This document shows, in pieces, positions 33,001-44,750 of a DNA stretch of 64,000 nt. How positions within the stretch are numbered: position 1 is the first letter of the stretch; each line of letters starts with the position of its first letter. The notes under the pieces were generated by a model. The model was not told the origin of the DNA. It made no database searches and saw nothing but the letters and a program-made list of their open reading frames with translations. The stretch covers positions 372,001-436,000 of the forward strand of contig CP099430.1 in NCBI GenBank assembly GCA_024114885.1, written 5' to 3'. The translations under genes and the position numbers were made by a program. The stretch is from Septoria linicola (taxonomy: Eukaryota > Ascomycota > Dothideomycetes > Mycosphaerellales > Mycosphaerellaceae).

Positions 33001-35000
33001 TAGAAGCTAGTATAAATACGAGTATAGGTCCTATAGAAACTAGAGTAATAATATCTATCGTAGGCTATCGTAAAGACTTCCTTATAGTATAATTTTAAGA
33101 TATATAGCTATTCGTAGCTATTCTCCAAATCCTTAAAGTAGATTAAGCTCTATCTAAGAAAGAACTAGAGTCTAGATAGCGCCGCTTCTAGCTTATCTTC
33201 GATAGGCTCTAGTAGCTTACTATCTAGTATCGCTAGTCTATCTCTCTCTTATTCTACTAGACGACGATCCTCGGCTTTAGTAAGCTATCGAAGTCTATCT
33301 ACCTAATACGAATCGTCTTTATACTCTTATATTAGTTTATCCTTAAACTCTTATATTATTTCTACTAAAATAGAATAGAATACTAGAGCCTCTAGTAAAG
33401 TAAATATATAGCTAGTATACTCGTCTACTATTATAGTATAGAAACAAAAGCTACTATTATTATCTAGCTACTAGTTATTATAGTTCATATAGAGATATAA
33501 ACTATCTATAGCGTCTCTAGCTATATCTAGGTTATTATATCTAAGAGGATCTAAGGTGTCTACTACGAGATCCTTACTATCTTTTAGGTCCTATATTAGC
33601 CTACTAAGAGCGTCTAGGATACTATAAATACGCTCTAGTCTATAAAAGATTTTAATCTATAGGAACTAAGAGAGGTACTATCCGACTCTTACTAAGTAGA
33701 GATTTAGTTTGTCTATAGAGGTTATAGTTATTAGCGACCTAGCGTTCGCGATACCTATAGCTACTATATAATCTATAAATATATAAACTAGTCTTCTATA
33801 TACCTATAGTATATATCTCGCTTTCCTCGCTATCTAGAGAAGTCCTACTAGTTCGAGCTCTATAGCTAGATATCTCGATTCTACGTCTATATAGGCTTTA
33901 CTAAGATATATAACTACGTATATCTTAGTAGCTAGGAAACGAGCTACCTTACTATTCTTAAGGACCGGCTCTAGATCTCTTTCTACTATATATAGGATTA
34001 CGGCTCTACCTTTCTTACTAGAGTCTAGGTCGATATAAAGTAGTCTATCTAGGTTAGTATTATAGAGGAAAGTAGCTATACGATATAATTTCTTTAGTAT
34101 CTCGAAAGAACGCTAGACGAGCTATCTATTTATTATCTTGTTCTAAGCTATTACCTTTTTTATATAGCGTTTCCTAGTATTACCTCTATTAGATAGGGTA
34201 AGGCTAACTAGATAGGCCTTACGCTTCTCGAATAGCGTAATAATAGTAGAGTAGTATAGGATATAGTATCTTTACTAACTAGTTAGACTAATAAAGAATT
34301 CTAAATCCTTTAGTATCTTAGGAAATAGTAGGTCTAGGATCGTCTAAACCTTTTCCTCGTATATCGTATACTCTATACTACTTACTCGTTATCTAAGTAG
34401 CTTAATAGAAGAGTATACTAAGAAGGATTTCTAGAGTAATATACTAACGTTTATATCTTAGAGTATAGCGAATACCTAGTTTAGATACTATAGATACTCT
34501 TTGTAAGTACGTAAGAAGATAACGATATCGTTAATATATATATACGTAATAGGCGAAAGGTTTTAGTATCCTATCTAGCTATCTCTAGACGTATTAGACG
34601 CTTCCTTAGTAGCTTATAATAGTAACGTTTATCTATTCCTAGCCTCTATAGCTATTAATAGTAAACTTATATCTATCTAGTTTAGCGACTACCTATTAGT
34701 AGAAGGAAATAGCGTCTATTATCGATATATATCGGCTACCTCTAAGTGATTTCACGATATCCTCTTATCGTAGTAAAGAGTAGGAATCCTTAACTAAAAT
34801 CTTATTTAGTCCCTATATATCTACTACTATATAGCTCTTACGATATAGCTTACTATCTATTATTAACGTCTTCTAAACTACGAATACTAGAAACCCGAAC
34901 TAGGTAGGCTTATAGACAAATAATATCTTCTCTTATCTATAAAAGGTTTCGAAGGCCTTATCTATAACCTACCTATTAGGTTTATAAAGAGGATAAATTA
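33000..35000 (-). pseudogene. Reverse transcriptase and RNase H of element D
   Basis: RT landmarks are VVDI followed by GLNKILVKDSYSLL near 34770-34830, SLRGSRYISIIDA near 34710-34750 with the first Asp kept, and the catalytic box at 34527-34538. The box reads Tyr-Ile-Asn-Asp, where the family has YIDD; the first Asp of the pair is lost by a TG-to-TA change. KSFLVYSSIKLL near 34400-34440 and KDLEFFISLT near 34280-34310 follow. RNase H begins with LLYIDLDSSKKG near 34010-34045. This is the RT type in which Ser-Leu-Arg-Gly-Ser precedes the Tyr-Ile-Ser motif, common in filamentous ascomycetes. Stops are frequent. Confidence 0.92.
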
Positions 35001-36100
35001 TAGTTAGTATACTATCTTACTTATACCCTAGAAGGATATTAATAGATATATATTCGTCTAGTAGAACCTTTACTATAGTTCCTTTATCCTAGAAGAGTAT
35101 CTTATATTTTACTATTATATCTATTAGAGTAGAGACGTCGTTATCTTAGTCTCTAGTATAAACGGTTATATTATTATCTAGGACTATCTCGTATCTAGGA
35201 TTAGAGATATCTAGAGGTACTATACTAGTTATAACTATTGATTTTCCTATACCTACTAGTAAGAGGATAGTTATTCCTACTATTAGTAGAGGAATTACTA
35301 AATTTATTAGCTAGATAATAGATACTTCGAAAGACTAGATACTATAGGTCTTATAGGCTCGAGAGCCCTATCTATAAAAATCTAGTAGTACTATAATAGC
35401 TATATCCTTAGTATCTACTAGATACGCGCCTTCGAAATCGTACTCTATTAGGTTTCCTAAACACGTACCTAAGAGTAGAAGCGTGTCTACGTCTAAGTCG
35501 TTACGTAGTAGGACGAAGGAGGTATTAGCGTTAACTACTACTAAGTAAACTATAACCTCCGAGTATCTAGCTATCTACGAAGTAGCGTTAAATCTAAAAT
35601 CGTAGCTATAGAGTAGCTCTATTCTATACTAGACTAGGACTTTAGTAACCTTCTAGGCTAGTAATATAAAAGTGTTTACTCTAGTAGTTATAGCTATATT
35701 AAAAGGCTCTCTACTATATCTATTAGTAATTAGTAGAACTAAGGCGTTCTAGTAAGATCTAAAGGTTATAAGGTAGACTATCGAATCGATTATAACTCGT
35801 TTAGGAATAATAAAGTCTATAGCTAGGAGTAGCTTTAGTAAGAGGTTCTTTATAATATAGATCTTACGTCTAGAATACGTAAGTACCTACTTCTTTTTAA
35901 GTCTAGCTAGGTACTAAATGTCTAGATAGATATATTTACTATAGTCTACTACCTCTACGCCTACGCTACTAATATATAATAAAGTATAATAGTAGGTAAT
36001 ATTCGGAATTAATTCTCTAAGGAAGTCGTCGTCTATTAATAATAGCGTAGCTCCTATATCTAGATATACGAGATATATCTCGCTACTCTTAGTTAACTAT
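35000..36100 (-). pseudogene. Protease and protease-RT linker of element D
   Basis: The aspartic protease motif is readable as Tyr-Leu-Asp-Ile-Gly-Ala-Thr, with the Asp-Ile-Gly-Ala codons at 36049-36060. The family motif is Asp-Thr/Ser-Gly-Ala; Thr to Ile through ACA to ATA is a CpA-to-TpA change. A hydrophobic LLLID and acidic FLRELIP follow. The linker to RT contains DVDTLLLLGTCLGNLIEYDF near 35400-35500 and INILLGYKQDS near 35010-35050. Stops interrupt it. Confidence 0.78.
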
Positions 36101-37021
36101 ACTAGGATACGTATAGGTATACGTCTTCTTTATCGTAGCTAGTATAAATAGTTAGGTAGTAGAATCTATATATATAGTAATATCTATACTATATAATAGG
36201 CTAGTAAAATATACTTAGGTATCGTTTCCTTCTTAGTAGTAGTCGTAGTAACTTAAGCTATAGGAGCGGCTAGATTTAGAACTACTATCTATATTCGCGT
36301 AGTAATTACCTAGACGCTAAGATAGAGAGCGTAAGCTATCTTCCTTAATAGCGTTATAGTAATTACCTAGGTAGTAACCTCGTTCTCGCCTACTAGAGTC
36401 ACGATTACCTCGACTTTTATTCCTAGGTAGATTAGTACCTTTATCGACTTATAGACTTACTAGGTGTCTCTCGTTCTAGTAGAGTTTAGCGTTATCGTAG
36501 TAGCGATCGTTATATCGTTCTATATACCTATTCCTCTTACGAGAATCTAACTACTTTAGATAGTCTTAGATTATTAGCGTCCTATCTTCTCTATTTCTAT
36601 ACTATATATATTAGTTAGAAGTATCTTTTTATATAGTCGACGATCGTTTAGATAGCGTCTCGAACAGCTATCGCGATCTAAATCGTAGCTATTATAGAAG
36701 TTATATCGTCGTAACCTATCGTTATTTCTATACTTACTAGTATTCTATCTATCCGAGCGCTCGCGCTAAGAGTCCTATAGCTTATAAAGGCGCTTCTATC
36801 TCTTAAACTTCTCGTTTATAACCGATACGAATTAATATATAGTAGTCTAAGCTATAGGCTTTAGTATAGCTTACTAGAGTAGCGAGTCTATCCTTAACTA
36901 CGCCTAGGTTAGTTATTCTAGAAGATTAGGTATCTAGGCTTCTATAGCCTATCGAACTACTAACTAGATATAGTCTACTAGATAGCGACCTTATCTTACT
37001 AAATCTAGAAAGTAAGATTCG
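36100..37021 (-). pseudogene. Gag C-terminal part of element D
   Basis: Minus-strand frame between Copia-2 and the protease. It includes FVSVINEKFKRQKRLY near 36790-36840 and a long Arg/Asp/Tyr-rich tract near 36640-36780 that probably held the nucleic-acid-binding part. Ligand residues of a knuckle could not be told apart, because many Tyr codons may be former Cys or His. The frame joins 43323 on the far side of Copia-2. Confidence 0.75.
37017..37021. repeat. Target-site duplication ATTCG, left copy (Copia-2)
   Basis: Repeated at 43318-43322, directly flanking both ends of Copia-2. Confidence 0.95.
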
Positions 37022-37298
37022 TATTAAAAGTAGAGAGCGTATTATATACTATATAATATTAAGGAGGGTATAGCGTAGTAAAGAAGAATAGGGGATTAAT
37101 CTTAAACTAACTTATATATATAGTATAGTAGTAATATACTAGGAACTAAATACAAAGTTAATTAAGTTAGTTATCTAAGAAGAGAAGAAAGAGAAGTAAG
37201 ATATACCTCTTACTAAGCCTTAGGTAGATACCTTAGGTACCTAGAACTATACTTAGATGTCTATATCTAGACTAACTATCTAGGATATATTCTTAATA
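37022..37298 (-). repeat. Copia-2 LTR, 3' LTR of the element
   Basis: 277 bp, partner of 43041-43317; two bases shorter than in Copia-1. Confidence 0.95.
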
Positions 37299-37307
37299 CT
37301 CCTACTT
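37299..37307 (-). promoter_or_regulatory. Polypurine tract of Copia-2
   Basis: AAGTAGGAG on the minus strand next to the LTR. Confidence 0.75.
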
Positions 37308-37899
37308 ATACTATATAGTTAGATCTTTTAATAGATTATCTATAGTACTTAAATACTATTCCTAATCTTAATTAGTTATTAAGTACTTACTTTTTAGACT
37401 AATAACTAGATAGTACTAACTATTAATCTAATAAACTTTCTATACTACTACCTCCTATAAAAAGGTAAAAGAAATACCTTCTATAAGATCTTCCTTCTCT
37501 CTTATATAGGAGTAGATTATTTAGGATATAGACTATCTAGTAAGTTACTCCTATTCTTCCTTATAGCTAATTCTAATAGCTCCCTAGATACCTTATAGCC
37601 TAGTCTTTTACTTAGTTATATTCTATATAGCTTCTTAGTTCCCTAATAGCCTTTAAGGTATACTATTCTTAGCTATAGAGATCTTATATTAAGCTAGAGA
37701 GTAGAGTAACTATATACTAGTAGTAGAGATAATAGCTACTATAGAGGAGGTCTTTAATATTAACTAGTACTTAGCCTTAGGAGGTATCTAGTTTAGCTAG
37801 GTACTATATAGTAATATTATAGTTAGTAATAGGTCTGATATTAGTAAGAGAATTTAGGACTTTATAAAGTCTAACTAAGGAGGAGTTAAGTAACTAAAA

Positions 37900-40800
37900 T
37901 CTTTCTTTTAAACTCCTCTTAGTCTAACTCTAAGGCTTAGAGTTATCTTTATATATCTCTTATATAAGGTAGAGCTACCTTATAAACTCCTAAAACTATA
38001 GTCTATTCTTTAGTTTAGTAAGACTATCTACTACTATCTCTTTTATATTTATATATTCTATAGAGATAAGTCTGTTCTACTAGAGCTTTCTTATAGTATT
38101 ATATAAAATATTAATATATTTAGACTTATTATAAATATATAAGTTCTTAACTAAAGTAAGAGTAGCTTAGTTATTACCTTTTAGCTAAATTAGCCTAATT
38201 CTAGTAATAGTTTCCTAGTTACTAAGGATCCTTAGTTAGTAAGAACATTCTCCTACTAACTCTAGGTATCTAAGCTCTCTTAAAAGAGTACTAAGGAACT
38301 ATAACTATTTTATATATACTCCTATAGCTATATATTTAGCTTCTATTATAGATATAGCTATAGATTTCTACTTCTTACTTATCTAGGAGATTAGTATACT
38401 ATAAAGGAAGAAAATATATCTAAGGATTAAGACTCTATTAGTCTTGTCTATTATATAGTTAGAGTCTATATATCTAGTAAGATAGCCTTAACTATTTCTT
38501 AAGTATCTTAAACTAAGATCTAGGTTTAATCTTAGGTATCTAGTTAGCTTCTTTAGAGCCTTTATATATTCTACTATTAGATTACTAATATAGGAGCTTA
38601 ATCTTCTAAAAGTAAACAAGATATCTAGTCTTATAATAGTTATAAGCTATATCTATATTCTAATAATAGATTAGTACTCCTATTTATTATACCTTTTATT
38701 ATTTAGTCTAGTAGGCTTTAGACTTTTATAGCTATCTATTAGTAAAAGAGTTAGTAATATAGTTTCTTAGCCTATTCCTATCTTAGCTAGGTTCTCTTAG
38801 ATATAGTGCTTCTAGTTAAGTTTTAGCTAGCCTTACTATCTATTTCTTATTAGTCTTATTCTAAGAATCTTATCTAGTTCTCTAAGATCTTTAATCTTAA
38901 AGACCTTACTAAGTTAGTCTTTAAACTAGAGGATATCTTCTAGTCTCTCTATAGTAATAGGTATATTATTAATATAGATTAGGATTATTAGGTCTTTCCT
39001 TTTCTTATAGATTAGAAGATATAGGTCTACTTCTAATTATCTAAATCCTATTCCTTTTAGCTTTAATATATATAGCTAATTCTAGTCTCTTATAGCTTAC
39101 TTTAGCCTATAGAGACTTTTTAGAACTTATAAGACTATACTAGTTAGTAGGTTAATACCTAGTAGTAAGATTATATAGATATCCTTATATAGAGTACTCT
39201 CTATAAATATATTATTTATATCTACTTAGTATAGAACTAGGTCCTTCTTATAGACTATAGCTATAAATCCTCTTAGAGTATCCTACCTAACTATAGAGGT
39301 AAAAGTTTCTATATAGTCTACTCTATACTTTTAAAAGAACCCTCTTATAACTAGTCTTACCTTAAACTTTTTAATAGTACTACTAAGTTTTCTCTTAATA
39401 TTAAAAACCTATCTTAAGGTAACTAAGTTAGCTCCTTTTAGTAAGACTATTATAGTTTAGGTATTATTACTTATAAGTATATCTAGCTTCTTCTAAATAG
39501 CTTCTTACTAGAGATAACCCTACTTAGGATTACTTACTACTTCTTTATAGTTCCTTAGGATTAAAACCTTCTATTTATATATTCCTACTTCTTTAGTAGT
39601 AGAGAATATAATCTCTTTAACTTCCTCTAAGAATTCTAGATCTTCTAGGATATCTAGGTTAATAGAGCTTATAGCTAAGAAGAAAGCCTAATACTCTAGG
39701 AGTATTTCCTTATCTAGCTAACTATTCTAATCTAGCTTAAGCCTAATTAGCTTTAGCTTCTAGTTAAATCTATTAAGTTCTAAGAATACTTTCCTTTTTC
39801 TAAAAGTTTACTTTAGAGCTATCTACTCCTAATCTATTTCTATAGTTTCTTAGGTAGAATTCTTAGGTTCTTTCTTAACTTTCCTTTAGTCTAGGAATTT
39901 TCTATACTCTTCTATATCTTCTAGTAGAGATAGAAGTTATATAAAGAGTTTCTTTCCTTCCTAAACCTATACTAATAGCTAAAGAGAAGGAGGCTTCTAC
40001 TAGCCTAGACTAGAAGTACCTAGGGTACTCCTACTAGCTTATAGAGTAGGCTAGCTAATAGTTCTTAGCCTTCTAATAGGTCTTCTTTTTAGAGCTAAAC
40101 TAGAGAGATTCTTAATCTTAATATTTAAGTCTAATTCTCTACCTAGCTTATCTTTAAAGAAGATTATATTAGTATACTACTTAATAGCCTTTATATCTAG
40201 CTCCTAGAACTTCTATACCTTTACTATATTATTATAATATCTAATAAATATAGTATCCTTTCCTCTATTTATTAGTTTATTACTCTTTACCTACTAAGGC
40301 TATACTCTTATATCTATATATACTATAGCTCTATATCTCTATATCTTAAGGTAGGAGACTATTAGTTTGATTCTATTAAAAGCTTTATTAGGTAAGAGCT
40401 TAAATCCTTTAATATTAGATCTATTTAGGAGCTTGTTCCTTATATATATCTATACTTTAAGAGCTTCTAGCTAAAACTTAATAGGTATCTTACTCTCTTT
40501 AAGTATTACTCTAATAGAGGCCTCTAATATTTAGATAGACCTCTTAACTACTCTATTCTAGAGTAAATTATAGGCCTTAGTTAGCTTAAAGGTAATTCTA
40601 AAGTCCTTCTCCTACTATTTAATTAAGGTAGTAATCTCTCTAGCATTATTAGCCCTTATAGACTTAAGAAGTACTACTAACTATCTTTCTACTCTAATCC
40701 TCTAGTTCTAAAGAGTAGTTAGTATATCTAATCTAGCTTTAAGTAGAAATGCCTATTTCTTTCTTAAGAAGTTATTAATAATCTTAAGCTACTATATAAA

Positions 40801-41570
40801 ACCTTTTACTAATAATAGTAATAGTCTATAGATATCTACTAATATAAGAGCTAATCTTTTAGGTCTTCTCTTAATAGACTTACCTAGGTATTTCTTTATC
40901 TTACCTATTATATAGATCCTATACTTATACTCTTCCTAGCTAGGAATTAGAATTCTTTCCTTTAGGTTAGTAACTTTATAAAGGTTTAAGAGTAACCCTC
41001 TTCTAAAGTATATAAATCTTCTATACTATAGCTCCTACTATTTTAGATCCTTCTCTAATAGAGTAGTATAGATATTATTAACCTTTATAGGATTATATAG
41101 TAAGTAATATAACTTTTCCTATAGAAGAGGTAATATCTTACTAATAAATAGAATACCTCTAACTAGCTTAGTCTTTATAACTATTTAGCTATCTAAGAAG
41201 GTAAGAGTGAAATTAGGCTTCTAGACTCTAAATTACTTACTAAACTAATTCTATAATATAAGATTTACTCTAAGATTAAGAATAAATAGTACTCTATTAA
41301 GTAGAACTTCTCCTTCTAAGATTCTCTTTATCTATACTAGTCTAGAGTAGGTTATATAGAGGTATCCTCCTCCTACCTTAATCTATACTTTCTTCCTTAG
41401 TAGCTTTACTAATCTAAAGAAGGATAGTTACTTAGTTATATAAGATAAGGTATAGGAATCTAAGAGCTATTCTTAGAGTAATAACTTATTTTTAGCCTTA
41501 ATTATAGAATAGGCTAACTTATCTTAATTATTATCTTCTAATAGAGAATTATTATTACTTCTAGAACTAG
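37900..41570 (-). pseudogene. Copia-2 pol
   Basis: Collinear with Copia-1 pol: protease, integrase, RT, RNase H. The RT box reads Tyr-Ile-Asn-Asn at 38965-38976. Because CA and TG are almost gone, Gln and Trp codons are stops and most His and Cys codons are Tyr. About 600 bases of untranslated sequence separate it from the polypurine tract. Confidence 0.9.
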
Positions 41571-42873
41571 ATTAAGTTCTAGAATTAGAACTAGAACTAG
41601 ACTCTTAGGCTAAAAATCTTTTCTTTAGAAGCTTTCTAGACTTTTCTATTCTCTAAAGCTACTTGCCTATTCTCTAGATAGCCTTCTTTAGCTTATTATA
41701 TAATAATAACTTATAGATAGCTTTCTTAATATATCTAGTATTCCTTAGTAAAGAAGATCTTCTAACTCTCTCTCTAAAGAATAATCTCTAAAGGTCCTTC
41801 TAGTTCTTAGTACTATTTCTTTACTAGAATAGTTTCTTAGTAGTAGAGAGGTTAGGACAATCTTTTAACTAGTACTTCCCTTTCTTATAGAGCTAGTATA
41901 TTAGTAGAGACTTTTCTTAGTAAGGCTACCTAGAATAGAATATAGCTAAACCTATATCTATCTTATCTAGATTATCTCTTACCTCTTAGGACTTACGTAG
42001 AAGGAGAATAGTATCTATATCTAAGAATAGTTAGGTTATAATAGTATCCTTAGCTATTTAGTATAATATAGGTAGAGACTATAGGAGATATTTTAGCCTT
42101 TTCTCTTAGCTCTAGTAGTAAGCTTCCTAAGGATTAATCTTAGTAATCCTCTTACCTAGGCCTCTAAGGTATCTCTATACTTCTCTAATTATCTTATTAG
42201 ATAATATCCTAAATATAATAAACTACTTAATTAGACCTATAGTATAGGACTTTAGGACTCTATTATACTTGTTCTAGAGAATTACCTATATCTTAGCTAC
42301 TAGTATAGTAATATACTATATCTCTAGCTCTATCTTATTATCTTTACTAATACTATATCTAATACTAAACCTATATACTATATTGTCTTTTAAGAAGTAT
42401 TAATTCTAAGTAATCTATATCTAGAGACTAGTATCCTACTAAACTATATATAGGCTCTCTCTAATAATTAGTTAGCTAATTACTTAGAACTAGTCCTTTC
42501 TTTCTAGCTTATCTATCTATAGCTTAAACTATTTCTTCTAGTTAGTTCTATCTAGAATTAGAATCCTTTAGCTCTTCTTGTCCTCTTAGTCTATTATAGA
42601 AATAGGTAAATAGAATAAATAATTAGTAGAATACTTTAGACTAGCTAAGGATTCTAGAGAAGAGTAATTTCTTATAGTAGAGAGACTAGCTCTAAGAGAT
42701 AGGGATTCCTCGTATTTAGGAAATTACTAAGACTTAGATCTTTCTCTCTTAGTAGAGTTTCTATTACTAGGTAGTAGGAAGGCTAAGTAGCCTCTTCTAA
42801 CTCTAGTAATACTAGGTATAATAGTAGAGAACTAGGCAGGTATTAATAAAGTAGAAACATACTACTATCTTAT
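41570..42873 (-). pseudogene. Copia-2 Gag
   Basis: Collinear with Copia-1 Gag. The start codon position reads ATA at 42871-42873 instead of ATG, a direct RIP loss. The zinc knuckle near 41857-41900 has lost a Cys codon (TGC to TAC) in addition to the His. Confidence 0.85.
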
Positions 42874-43028
42874 AGAGATCTTTACTAACTTATATACTAC
42901 TAGGTATAAACTAGCTTCGTTAGTAATATAGTTAGAGAAACTTCTAAGCCCTAAATATTTTCTATAAACTATAAGGGATATAAGTAACCTATACTAACAT
43001 AGGTTACTCCTATTTAATATATAAACTC

Positions 43029-43040
43029 GAGCTTATAACC
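43029..43040 (-). promoter_or_regulatory. Primer-binding site of Copia-2 (RIP-altered)
   Basis: The plus strand reads GAGCTTATAACC, the mutated form of the Copia-1 site, directly next to the LTR. The CAT anticodon match has become TAT. Confidence 0.7.
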
Positions 43041-43317
43041 TATTAAAAGTAGAGAGCGTATTATATACTATATAATATTAAGGAGGGTATAGCGTAGTAA
43101 AGAAGAATAGGGGATTAATCTTAAACTAACTTATATATATAGTATAGTAGTAATATGCTAGGAACTAAATATAAAGTTAATTAAGTTAGTTATCTAAGAA
43201 GAGAAGAAAGAGAAGCAAGATATACCTCTTACTAAGCCTTAGGTAGATACCTTAGGTACCTAGAACTATACTTAGATATCTATATCTAGACTAACTATCT
43301 AGGATATATTCTTAATA
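43041..43317 (-). repeat. Copia-2 LTR, 5' LTR of the element
   Basis: 277 bp, partner of 37022-37298. Confidence 0.95.
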
Positions 43318-43322
43318 ATTCG
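43318..43322. repeat. Target-site duplication ATTCG, right copy (Copia-2)
   Basis: Matches 37017-37021. Confidence 0.95.
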
Positions 43323-43860
43323 CCTAATAGTAAGTTCTAGGCCTCTAGTATTAGAAGAGAGAAACGGTCGATTAATACCTTCTCCTAGCGTTTTAGACTA
43401 CGATCTTTAGCTTAGATACGTATTTTGTCCTTACTATTAATTTCGTATATAAATTATTAGATAGCTACTTCTCTAAAGTATTTATTAAGGTTATCTATAA
43501 TAGTATTAATTCTATTAACTAGAGCGTAGTCCTATACTAATACTAGAAATAGATATATAGAACGATAGTATATCTTATTACCTTTATCTACTAAATCTCT
43601 CTAGCTATAGTCGTCTTTAGATACGTCTAGGTAGAAGAAGCTAATATTATTAGGCCTAAAGTATAGCTACTATAACGTAGTAGGCGTCCCTATACCTAGT
43701 AGGTAGGCCTATAGTAGCTACTACTACCTATACGTATAAGAGCGATTTTCGAGCTTACTATAGAGGTTATAGACTATTATCCTTTATACTACTACTACTA
43801 AGGTTAGAGAGGACTACTTAGGTTACTACTTAGCGATTATATAATATAGTATTATTTAAT
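43318..43860 (-). pseudogene. Gag N-terminal part of element D
   Basis: The minus-strand frame opens at about 43680 with NNISFFYLDVSKDD and continues through YYRSIYLFLV (about 43550-43580), an INTIIDNLNKYF stretch (about 43490-43530) and KRQEKVLIDRFSLL-like residues (about 43370-43420). It then reaches Copia-2. The pattern equals the capsid part of the fungal Gypsy family to which the D pol belongs. The start codon is not identifiable; the part from 43690 to 43860 is uncertain. Confidence 0.78.
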
Positions 43861-44750
43861 AACTTATTCTACTTTCTACTTATTTTCTACTAGCGCTACT
43901 ACTACGCGATCCTAATAGGCTTATAGCCTATATAGCCTACTATAGCTACCGACGTATACCTCCGCGACTACGCGCCGTAGGCACGCTACTAATCTACCTA
44001 CTATACCTACTACTAACTATTATATAGAGCTATCGCTCGACTCTAGCCCTACGACCTACGTATAGACTTATATACTACTACCTCTAGGTTAGTTATAGGT
44101 TTACGTACTATATAAGGAGCCGAAGATAGAGCTACTATACGCCTTATAAGGAACTAGAAGTCGCGCTATGTCGCGCGTAATATGTCTAAGGTAACGCGGC
44201 CTTAGCGTAACGACTTATTATATAGGAAGGTATAGTACTATAAGGGTTATAGATAGAATAAAGAAACGCCTTAGGAACTACTATAGTACTAGCGTATAGA
44301 GAAGGTAACGACCGACTCTACGTAGCGTAGGCTATAAACGTATATAGATATACGTTTAATACTAAAAACTAGCTAAGAAGAGGCGCTAGGCTCTAAATTA
44401 CCTAAGGAAATTAGAATTATTAGTTGACTAGGAAGGAGCTACTATAGATTACCTATAAGATAGCTATTTCCTAGGAGCTATAAAAGGTTTATTTTTAATA
44501 TCTACGTTAGAATAGAGGATATTAAGAAAGTTAGAAAAATAGTTAGAGTTACTAGTTTAGTTAAAATTACCTAACGTACGCTCTTAGCGTAGATAGTCTA
44601 GCCCCTAGGAGCCTAATAAGGAATTAAGCGCGCTAGAGCGCTATATATCGAGTCCTTAGATCTCTTTAATCTATAGACTAAAAGAGTAACTTGTTTTTAC
44701 GCCTATAGAAGAGGTAGACGAATACGACTATTACTACCTTACCTAACTTA
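43861..44750. other. Unassigned stretch between elements D and C
   Basis: About 900 bases between two elements whose 5' ends face each other. Part of 44400-44750 can be read on the plus strand with scattered RIP-type stops (for example EEVDEYDYYYL near 44709-44741), so an upstream part of C Gag may lie here. At 43950-44060 there are short CTACTATACC-like repeats. LTRs of D and C are expected here, but I could not match any repeat elsewhere in the window. Confidence 0.4.

Larger units (their letters stand above)
31550..37021 (-). mobile_element. Gypsy element D, main part (Gag end to integrase)
   Basis: Ty3/Gypsy element on the minus strand with Gag, protease, RT, RNase H and integrase from right to left. 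Its Gag is interrupted by Copia-2 at 37022 and resumes at 43318. I did not find LTRs: neither 31300-31600 nor 43860-44200 looks like a repeat of the other. The element may therefore extend through relic X to the left, with the 3' LTR off-window. Confidence 0.88.
37022..43317 (-). mobile_element. Copia-2: complete, heavily RIP-mutated copy
   Basis: 6296-bp minus-strand copy of the same Copia family as Copia-1, with 277-bp LTRs and ATTCG duplications, inserted into Gag of element D. Nearly every CA and TG of Copia-1 is TA here, so stops are far denser. Order and length are preserved. Confidence 0.97.
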
